Shown piece by piece: positions 7,684 through 12,651 of a DNA stretch of 14,768 nucleotides (its first letter is position 1; every line of letters starts with the position of its first letter). The DNA is from Gammaproteobacteria bacterium. Lineage in GTDB: Bacteria; Pseudomonadota; Gammaproteobacteria; PS1; Pseudothioglobaceae. Both the position numbers and the translations under genes were made by a program. The DNA lies in assembly GCA_015658965.1 (NCBI GenBank), contig DQNX01000062.1:1-14768 (forward strand), written 5' to 3'. Under the pieces are notes generated by a model, which worked only from the letters and a program-made list of their open reading frames with translations, was not told the origin of the DNA and made no database searches.

Positions 7684-8519
7684 ATGCTTACTTTCGACTC
7701 ATGCGTGTTGACAAGCCGGTCGGTATTTATTTATTGTTATGGCCAACGTTGTGGGCACTATTTTTAGCGCAAGGTGGGCTTCCAAGAATTGATCTATTAA
7801 TCATTTTTGTTGTAGGCGTTAGCATTATGCGTTCAGCTGGTTGCGTGATTAACGATTATGCCGACCGTAAAGTTGATAAATTAATTGAACGCACACAACA
7901 TCGACCAATTGCCTCAGGCGAGGTAAGCGTTAAATCTGCTTTGGTATTATTTTTTGTTTTAATGATGGGGGCTTTTGGCTTGGTGTTAATGACCAACAGT
8001 CTTACCATTCAATTGGCCTTTGTTGCTGCGGGGCTGGCAATACTGTATCCGTTTACGAAGCGCTGGACACATTTACCTCAGTTTGTACTGGGTATGGCAT
8101 TTGCCATGAGTGTGCCGATGGCATTTGCTGCAACGAATGGCATCGTACCTGACGGCGCTTGGTGGCTATTTACCGCTAGCGTTATTTGGACCGTGATTTA
8201 TGACACTATGTACGCCATGGCCGATCGAGAAGAGGATCTAAAAGTTGGGGTGAAATCCACAGCGGTGTTGTTTGCAAAGTTTGATAAATTGATTATTGGA
8301 CTGCTGCAAATTTGTTTGTTATTGGTACTTTTAAAAATTTCGGAAATTTTCGATTTAAACGTTTTTTACGATATTTCTCTGATTTTAAGTGCATTTTTAA
8401 TGATTTACCATCAGTTTTTGATCAAAAATCGTGAAAAAAAAGCCTGTTTTCGAGCTTTTTTGCATAATAATTTCATTGGCATGGTTGTTTTCATCGGAAT
8501 TGCGCTATCTGTTGCCTAA
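7680..8519 (+). CDS. ubiA: 4-hydroxybenzoate polyprenyltransferase UbiA
   Basis: Integral inner-membrane enzyme that joins a polyprenyl diphosphate to 4-hydroxybenzoate, the membrane-committing step of ubiquinone synthesis. The 279-residue protein starts with the typical RLMRVDKPVGIYLLLWPTLW. It carries the first Asp-rich motif NDYADRKVD (N58, D59, D62, D66), which binds Mg-diphosphate. The second is YDTMYAMADREEDLKVG (D175, D182, D186). About eight to nine hydrophobic helices follow the expected pattern, ending with VVFIGIALSVA. Its ATG overlaps the rluC stop as ATGA, so it is the last gene of the six-gene run. ubiC is not adjacent. A loose AT-rich inverted repeat after the stop may end the operon. 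Confidence 0.96.
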   Translation: MNAYFRLMRVDKPVGIYLLLWPTLWALFLAQGGLPRIDLLIIFVVGVSIMRSAGCVINDYADRKVDKLIERTQHRPIASGEVSVKSALVLFFVLMMGAFGLVLMTNSLTIQLAFVAAGLAILYPFTKRWTHLPQFVLGMAFAMSVPMAFAATNGIVPDGAWWLFTASVIWTVIYDTMYAMADREEDLKVGVKSTAVLFAKFDKLIIGLLQICLLLVLLKISEIFDLNVFYDISLILSAFLMIYHQFLIKNREKKACFRAFLHNNFIGMVVFIGIALSVA

Positions 8520-8525
8520 CAAGAC

Positions 8526-8553
8526 TTTTAAGCCTTAAAATTTAGAATTTTTT
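8526..8553 (+). terminator. Possible weak terminator after ubiA
   Basis: TTTTAAG (8526-8532) and CTTAAAA (8534-8540) form an AT-rich inverted repeat with an effective 5-bp stem. A run of six T follows 7 bases later (8548-8553). Low GC in the stem and the distance to the T-run make it a poor intrinsic terminator, so read-through into the next promoter region is plausible. Confidence 0.3.
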
Positions 8554-8583
8554 CAATATCTAGTGATAAAAATATAATTTTTT

Positions 8584-8634
8584 TAATTATTTTCAAAAAA
8601 AAAGCTTGACACAAACCAACTATGACTCTAAATT
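8584..8634 (+). promoter_or_regulatory. Strong sigma70-type promoter with UP-element-like tract
   Basis: Perfect -35 TTGACA at 8606-8611, a 17-bp spacer and -10 TAAATT at 8629-8634 (4 of 6). Immediately upstream, 8584-8605 reads as a T-rich then A-rich stretch with nine consecutive A (8595-8603), resembling the UP element of rRNA promoters. Transcription would start near 8641, leaving a leader of about 48 bases. It drives only the small gene at 8689, because a strong terminator follows that gene. Confidence 0.75.
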
Positions 8635-8640
8635 ACTTCT

Positions 8641-8666
8641 AATCCAATAACAAAGTTGGGTTGTTA
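8641..8666 (+). promoter_or_regulatory. Structured 5' leader of the small hydrophobic protein gene
   Basis: Two mutually exclusive hairpins can be drawn. One pairs AAUCCAA (8641-8647) with UUGGGUU (8656-8662), with one G-U pair. The other pairs UAACAA (8648-8653) with UUGUUA (8661-8666) around a 7-base loop. Both end before the Shine-Dalgarno (GAGG, 8678-8681, 7 bases before ATG 8689) and leave it exposed. The first begins at about the predicted transcript 5' end, a position typical of RNA-stabilising hairpins. Confidence 0.4.
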
Positions 8667-8688
8667 ATTTAACTAAAGAGGGGAAAAT

Positions 8689-8919
8689 ATGTTTGATACT
8701 GTTATCGGTACAATCAAAAAACTAACTGAAGCCGGTGTGGCTTTAATCGCTTTAGCCATTGTGGTTCAAGTGATTTTTGGAACAGGTGCTGCAGGCGTGC
8801 CTTTTATTGGTGGCGATGTAATCGGTACCATTACAGGTATTGTTGCTAGCCTCGGTTCACACGGTTTAGTAGGTTTAGCAGCGGTTGCTGTGATCTACGC
8901 TTTGTTTACACGCGATTAG
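8689..8919 (+). CDS. Small hydrophobic protein of unknown function, probably highly expressed
   Basis: I do not recognise a family for this 76-residue protein. Two strongly hydrophobic segments (about 15-31 and 59-73) flank a Gly-rich middle (GTGAAGVPFIGG, 31-42, then an amphipathic stretch 43-57). The only charged residues are D3, K10, K11, E14, D43, R75 and D76. There is no cysteine and no obvious cleavable signal peptide; it is predicted to be an inner-membrane hairpin. VIGTI occurs twice (5-9 and 44-48), and the two halves can be loosely aligned. Start ATG 8689 is fixed by GAGG 7 bases upstream. The gene is monocistronic between an UP-element promoter and a strong terminator. Two-helix pilin (VirB2/TrbC-like), holin or circular-bacteriocin-like proteins share this general shape, but no partner genes support any of these. 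Confidence 0.85.
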   Translation: MFDTVIGTIKKLTEAGVALIALAIVVQVIFGTGAAGVPFIGGDVIGTITGIVASLGSHGLVGLAAVAVIYALFTRD

Positions 8920-8936
8920 TAATACATATATACCAA

Positions 8937-8968
8937 TAAAAAACCCGCCGAAAGGCGGGTTTTTTTAG
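8937..8968. terminator. Bidirectional Rho-independent terminator between the small gene and dapD
   Basis: Perfect 9-bp stem AAACCCGCC (8941-8949) and GGCGGGTTT (8954-8962) closed by a GAAA tetraloop. An A-run lies on the left and a T-run on the right, so it works for the small gene on the + strand and for dapD on the - strand. It is the most GC-rich hairpin in the window. Confidence 0.95.
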
Positions 8969-8981
8969 TTCTAGAGATAAA

Positions 8982-9797
8982 TTAAATTCCTCTTAAAAGC
9001 TCATTGATGCCCACTTTAGAGCGTGTTCTTGCGTCGACTTGCTTTACAATTACCGCACAATAAAGTGAATAACTGCCATCTTTAGAAGGTAAGTTGCCTG
9101 AAACCACAACTGAGCCAGCGGGGATACGGCCATAAGTGATTTCACCGGTTTCACGATTAAAGATTTTGGTTGATTGACCAATGTAAACACCCATTGAAAT
9201 TACTGCACCTTCTTCAACAATTACGCCTTCAACCACTTCCGATCTTGCGCCAATAAAACAATTATCTTCAATAATGGTTGGGCTGGCTTGGAGTGGTTCT
9301 AAGACACCACCAATGCCAACACCGCCTGAGAGGTGTACATTTTTGCCAATTTGGGCGCATGAGCCAACCGTTGCCCAAGTGTCAACCATGGTGCCTGAAT
9401 CAACATACGCACCAATATTAACGTATGAAGGCATTAACACAGTGTCTTTGGCAATGTAGGATCCACGTCTGGCACTGGCTGGCGGTACAACACGTACGCC
9501 GGCGGCTTTGAATTCGTCGGCGGTTAAGTCAGAAAATTTTGAAGGCACTTTATCGTAGTACTGGGTGAAACCACCCGCCATTGGCACGTTGTCTTCTAAT
9601 CTAAAGGAAAGTAACACGGCTTTCTTAAGCCATTCGTTAACCTTCCAGTCGCCGATGCCTTGCTGTTCAGCGACACGGGCCTGGCCAGAGTCTAATAAAT
9701 GTATTGCTTCAGCAACGGCTTGTTTGATTTCTGCACTGGCAGTTTGTGGGTTGAGATTGGCTCTGTCTTCAAACGCTGCTTCAATAATAGCTTTCAT
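8982..9797 (-). CDS. dapD: 2,3,4,5-tetrahydropyridine-2,6-dicarboxylate N-succinyltransferase DapD
   Basis: Cytosolic acyltransferase of the succinylase branch of lysine/meso-diaminopimelate synthesis; it succinylates tetrahydrodipicolinate using succinyl-CoA and so feeds lysine and peptidoglycan. Starting at ATG 9797 the protein has 271 residues (E. coli 274). It contains WLKKAVLLSFRLED, then the left-handed beta-helix hexapeptide region with MPSYVNIGAYVDSGTMVDTW, GSCAQIGKNVHLSGGVGIGG and IEDNCFIGARSEVVEG. It ends with SLYCAVIVKQVD and KVGINELLRGI. An upstream in-frame ATG at 9827 would add MFFFILNGPR, but that codon overlaps a consensus -10 box and the extra residues are not family-like, so 9797 is preferred. 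The Shine-Dalgarno is weak (GGA). The gene appears monocistronic and ends at a shared bidirectional terminator. Confidence 0.95.
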   Translation of the reverse strand: MKAIIEAAFEDRANLNPQTASAEIKQAVAEAIHLLDSGQARVAEQQGIGDWKVNEWLKKAVLLSFRLEDNVPMAGGFTQYYDKVPSKFSDLTADEFKAAGVRVVPPASARRGSYIAKDTVLMPSYVNIGAYVDSGTMVDTWATVGSCAQIGKNVHLSGGVGIGGVLEPLQASPTIIEDNCFIGARSEVVEGVIVEEGAVISMGVYIGQSTKIFNRETGEITYGRIPAGSVVVSGNLPSKDGSYSLYCAVIVKQVDARTRSKVGINELLRGI

Positions 9798-9825
9798 GCG
9801 GGGTCCATTCAATATAAAAAAGAAC

Positions 9826-9834
9826 ATTATATCA
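9826..9834 (-). promoter_or_regulatory. Extended -10 promoter of dapD
   Basis: Read on the minus strand, 9834 to 9826 is TGATATAAT, a perfect extended -10 (TGnTATAAT). No good -35 lies 16-18 bp upstream, which is acceptable for extended -10 promoters. Transcription should start near 9819, about 20 bases before ATG 9797. The box overlaps the alternative ATG at 9827, which argues against that start. Confidence 0.65.
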
Positions 9835-9858
9835 GAGGCGTATTTTCAAGATGTATTA

Positions 9859-9872
9859 TTGGCCTATATCAA
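9859..9872 (+). promoter_or_regulatory. FNR/Anr-like box upstream of ccoG
   Basis: TTGGCCTATATCAA fits the FNR/Anr layout TTGAT-N4-ATCAA with one perfect half (ATCAA) and 3 of 5 in the other. Its centre, 9865.5, is 41.5 bp before a start site at 9907, which is the class II activator position relative to the extended -10 at 9893-9901. ccoGH-type genes are commonly FNR-activated under low oxygen, so context supports the reading. Confidence 0.5.
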
Positions 9873-9892
9873 CGCATCAGTAGGGGTATTAA

Positions 9893-9901
9893 TGATATGA
9901 T
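9893..9901 (+). promoter_or_regulatory. Extended -10 promoter of ccoG-fixH
   Basis: TGATATGAT at 9893-9901 fits TGnTATAAT with one mismatch. No clear -35 is present, as expected for an activator-dependent promoter, and an FNR-like box occupies that place. The predicted start near 9907 leaves a leader of about 28 bases before GTG 9935. Confidence 0.5.
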
Positions 9902-9934
9902 ATTGCAAATTGATTTAACATCAAGTGAGTGTAG

Positions 9935-11332
9935 GTGAGTAAAGACAATATTCAAGTGGATAACCTTTATACAGAAGGCGAACAGTGGGTACAAAATCTG
10001 GGTGAAAAAACGGTCCATGCTAAGCGCATGAAAGGCAAGTTTCGCTTACTAAAATGGATTGGCATTTTGGTTTGGTTGCCTTTTTTTATTGGCCCTTATA
10101 TAAATTGGAATGGGCGCCAGGCGATTTTATTTGATATTGAAAAACGCCAATACCATTTGTTTGATATCACTATTTTCCCGCAAGATCTGTGGATGCTGAC
10201 CATGGTTTTGTTATTTTTAGCCATTTTATTGGCAGCGATGACCACGGTTTTAGGTCGAGTATTTTGTGGCTACTTTTGTTTCCAAACAGTTTGGACAGAT
10301 ATGTTTACCAAGGTGGAAGAATATTTTGAAGGGTCGCCGGCAAAACGTCGAAAGCTAGAAAATGCGTCTTGGGGTTTGAGAAAAATTAGAATTAAAGTCA
10401 GTAAACATTTGGTCTGGTTGGCAATTGCTTTTTTATCAGGCGTTACTTGGATGCTATATTTTGGCGTTTCTTGGGCTGATTATTTTAATGCCAGCGCATC
10501 CGCGACAACGTTGAGCGTGACAGTAATAATTTCATTGGGCGCTTATACTTTTGCAGGCCATATGCGTGAGCAGACGTGCTTGTGGATTTGCCCTTATGCC
10601 CGTATTCAGGGCGTGATGATTGATAAGCAAACCATTCTTCCAACCTATGACTATACTCGTGGTGAGCAACGTGAAAAACTTAAGAAAGGCCAATATGCTG
10701 AGGGTCAGGGCGATTGTATCGATTGCCATCAGTGTGTGGCCGTGTGTCCGACGGGCGTTGACATTCGTAAAGGTCAAGAGTATGGCTGTATCACTTGCGG
10801 CTTGTGTATTGATGCCTGTGATTCAGTCATGACTAAGGTGGGTAAGCCAATCGGGTTAATTCGTTATACCTCGCTTGATGAAATGAAATTTAACAAGCCA
10901 ACAAAAGTACTGTATAAACGCCCTAGAGTAATTGTATATTCAACTATTTTATTAATAGCCTTATCGATTCTAACGTACGGTTTGTTTAATATTGCACCGA
11001 TGGATTTCAAGGTATTGCATGACAGACAGCCTCTTTTTGTACAGCTCTCCGATGGTTCGATTCGTAATAAGTACGAATTAAAAATTATGAACAAAACCAA
11101 TCGGCCAATACGGGTTGATGTGAATTTTAAGAGTGAAATTACGCCTTTAAAATCTCAAAGACAATATAAAAATATCCCCATTTCTTCAGGCAATGTTAAA
11201 TCAATCTATGTTTATTTAAAGGCATTTGAGCGTGATGTTGGTGATAATAATGATGTGATATTTTCAGTCACAAGTGATGATTCAGCCTTAAGGTATAAAT
11301 CGTCATTTTTTACCCCTAGGAGCATGCAATGA
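9935..11332 (+). CDS. ccoG: cbb3 cytochrome c oxidase accessory protein CcoG (FixG/RdxA)
   Basis: Membrane-bound iron-sulfur protein needed for maturation of cbb3-type oxidase; family members have been implicated in copper reduction for the oxidase's CuB centre. The 465-residue protein has five hydrophobic segments (about 39-56, 85-106, 160-177, 190-207 and 332-352). Conserved cysteine pairs are CGYFC (111-115) and CLWIC (215-219). Two cytosolic 4Fe-4S motifs follow: C261-C264-C267-C271 (CIDCHQCVAVCPTG) and C285-C288-C291-C295 (CITCGLCIDAC). A periplasmic Ig-like FixG C-terminal domain starts at about 360. The start is GTG 9935, since other nearby GTGs run into stops, and the Shine-Dalgarno is weak (AAGTGAG). 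It overlaps fixH by ATGA. Structural oxidase genes ccoNOP are not in the window, so ccoGH is detached from them on at least the visible side. Confidence 0.95.
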   Translation: MSKDNIQVDNLYTEGEQWVQNLGEKTVHAKRMKGKFRLLKWIGILVWLPFFIGPYINWNGRQAILFDIEKRQYHLFDITIFPQDLWMLTMVLLFLAILLAAMTTVLGRVFCGYFCFQTVWTDMFTKVEEYFEGSPAKRRKLENASWGLRKIRIKVSKHLVWLAIAFLSGVTWMLYFGVSWADYFNASASATTLSVTVIISLGAYTFAGHMREQTCLWICPYARIQGVMIDKQTILPTYDYTRGEQREKLKKGQYAEGQGDCIDCHQCVAVCPTGVDIRKGQEYGCITCGLCIDACDSVMTKVGKPIGLIRYTSLDEMKFNKPTKVLYKRPRVIVYSTILLIALSILTYGLFNIAPMDFKVLHDRQPLFVQLSDGSIRNKYELKIMNKTNRPIRVDVNFKSEITPLKSQRQYKNIPISSGNVKSIYVYLKAFERDVGDNNDVIFSVTSDDSALRYKSSFFTPRSMQ

Positions 11333-11805
11333 GTATACAAAGGTCCCCGGTTATGATGTTAATGCTGGTGTTGTTTCTTGCCTTAGTGGGCGCCACTCTT
11401 TGGCGCATTGTCACTGCAATAGAAACACATCCAGGCTTGGTGGTAAAGGATGCTTATTTGACCGGCAAGGCCTACGGTGAAACCTTAAGTGCCAGAAATC
11501 AATTATTAGCTCAAGGCTGGGCTTTGGACCTAACCTTGCCTAAGCTTGTTACCCACAATGTCGAGCAGACTTACAAAGCTGCCAGCTCTAAAAATGGCAA
11601 AGTTCTTTCAGCCGCTAAAGCCGTGGCTTATTTTTATCGACCATTGGAAATGAAACATGATTTTTCTAAAACCATGCATGTCAACAAAGAGGGTGTGTAT
11701 CAAGTAGAAGTTACTTTGCCACTTAAGGGTCGTTGGGATTTGTTGGTGGAAATATCTAAGGGTGATTTTCTGCAGCAAAATTCTGCAAAAATGTTTGCAC
11801 AGTAG
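11329..11805 (+). CDS. ccoH: FixH/CcoH family protein, cbb3 oxidase assembly
   Basis: Small single-span inner-membrane protein thought to stabilise cbb3 oxidase assembly intermediates. The 158-residue protein has one N-terminal transmembrane segment (about 8-27, MMLMLVLFLALVGATLW). A periplasmic domain follows with the FixH pattern LVVKDAYLTGKAYGETLSAR (about 36-55), a YFYRPLEMKHD segment and the closing motif LPLKGRWDLLVEIS. The start ATG overlaps the ccoG TGA as ATGA, so translation is coupled, and the pair is a known functional module. The usual next genes, ccoI (copper ATPase) and ccoS, do not follow: znuC is convergent only 31 bp downstream. No strong hairpin terminator is visible between them. 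Confidence 0.9.
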   Translation: MSIQRSPVMMLMLVLFLALVGATLWRIVTAIETHPGLVVKDAYLTGKAYGETLSARNQLLAQGWALDLTLPKLVTHNVEQTYKAASSKNGKVLSAAKAVAYFYRPLEMKHDFSKTMHVNKEGVYQVEVTLPLKGRWDLLVEISKGDFLQQNSAKMFAQ

Positions 11806-11836
11806 TGCACCAGCTCAAAGTTAGAAAAAAGTTGGC

Positions 11837-12562
11837 TTAATCCTCATGACAATGATTATGGTGGTGTTCGTAAGTCATCATCAATTCATCTATTTGATCG
11901 GCGAATAAATGATTAAATTGGCTGTCCTTAATAATCGACTCCGGTTGTCCCATGCAGCAAATATGATGATATAAACACAGTACTTGAGTTGATTCTTTCA
12001 TCACTCGGTGCAGATCGTGAGAAACCATCAGTACCGCACAGCCTTGCTGTTGGTGAATATCTTGAATAAGCTTATACAAATGCATTTGACCATTGACGTC
12101 TAGATTTTGAGTGGGCTCATCTAGGATTAAGACATTGGGCTTGCTTAGTAGTGCACGCGTGAGTAGGACGCGCTGTAGTTCGCCGCCAGAAAGGCTTTTT
12201 AATGGAGAATTTAATAAGTCTTCAGTGCCTGTTAATAAGGCCGTTTCGTGTAAGAAACTTTGCACTACTTTTTGGTTTAAATTAAGAAAATCAATCACCG
12301 AAATTGGGATGAATGGGTTGGGGCTAAACGATTGTGGTGTATAACCAAGTTTGATGTTGTTTGAGCGCTTAATGCTACCGCTATCAGCTTTAATCAGCCC
12401 TAACATAACTTTAATCAAAGAGCTCTTGCCAGCGCCGTTAGGCCCAATAAGGGTGATAAATTCACCTTGCTTTAACTCGAAACTAACATCATCCAACACC
12501 GGATTTCCATGGCATTCTAGACTGATATTGTGGGCACTAATAAGGGTTTGAGGCGTTGTCAC
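11837..12562 (-). CDS. znuC: Zinc ABC transporter ATP-binding protein ZnuC
   Basis: ATPase that powers high-affinity zinc import with the permease ZnuB and the periplasmic binding protein ZnuA. The 241-residue protein has Walker A GPNGAGKS (40-47), signature LSGGE (124-128), Walker B LILDE (145-149) and H-loop H182 in VSHDLH. ZnuC-specific features are HHICC (199-203) and a His-rich tail ending HHHNHCHED (233-241), which match E. coli ZnuC and separate it from manganese/iron ABC ATPases. The start is GTG 12562, the only usable in-frame start before the stop TAA upstream, with little Shine-Dalgarno. Neither znuB, znuA nor zur is adjacent: downstream is convergent fixH and upstream is divergent polA. 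The gene therefore looks isolated from its partners. Confidence 0.92.
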   Translation of the reverse strand: MTTPQTLISAHNISLECHGNPVLDDVSFELKQGEFITLIGPNGAGKSSLIKVMLGLIKADSGSIKRSNNIKLGYTPQSFSPNPFIPISVIDFLNLNQKVVQSFLHETALLTGTEDLLNSPLKSLSGGELQRVLLTRALLSKPNVLILDEPTQNLDVNGQMHLYKLIQDIHQQQGCAVLMVSHDLHRVMKESTQVLCLYHHICCMGQPESIIKDSQFNHLFADQIDELMMTYEHHHNHCHED

Positions 12563-12651
12563 AATCGTTTGATCAAATAAATCTTATTTTATACCGTTGA
12601 TCTGCGCGTTAAGTCTTATCTTGCTGAGTAAAAATTGGTAAAATTAAGCGC
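12563..12651. promoter_or_regulatory. Divergent znuC-polA promoter region with inverted repeats
   Basis: This is an AT-rich 89-bp spacer. It contains a perfect 10-bp palindrome TTTGATCAAA (12568-12577) and an inverted repeat AAATAA-ATC-TTATTT (12575-12589). That repeat abuts a minus-strand -10-like TATAAA (12593 to 12588) for znuC. For polA, TGGTAAAAT (12636-12644) resembles an extended -10 only 7 bases before ATG 12652. The repeats sit where an operator would be expected for znuC, but they do not match the published enterobacterial Zur box well, so the identity of any regulator is open. Confidence 0.4.

Noticed and set aside
8689..8919. Small protein as a circular bacteriocin, holin or VirB2-type pilin
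   Set aside because: Only the general two-helix, Gly-rich shape agrees. No immunity, protease, lysis, secretion or conjugation genes lie nearby, so no function is assigned.
9798..9827. N-terminal extension of DapD (MFFFILNGPR)
   Set aside because: The start codon is inside a consensus extended -10, and the residues do not match the family N-terminus.
9910..9924. TTGATTTAACATCAA, a perfect inverted repeat resembling an FNR box
   Set aside because: The half-sites are separated by 5 bases instead of the 4 required for FNR/Anr. It lies just downstream of the predicted ccoG start, so the better-placed 9859-9872 box was kept instead.
9699..9938. Plus-strand open frames over the 5' half of dapD and the dapD-ccoG spacer
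   Set aside because: They are antisense to the conserved dapD sequence, lack ribosome binding sites and show no protein-like features.
11806..11836. Search for a terminator between convergent fixH and znuC
   Set aside because: The 31-bp gap has an A-run but no stem of useful length, so nothing was annotated. Termination may be Rho-dependent or lie inside the opposing gene.
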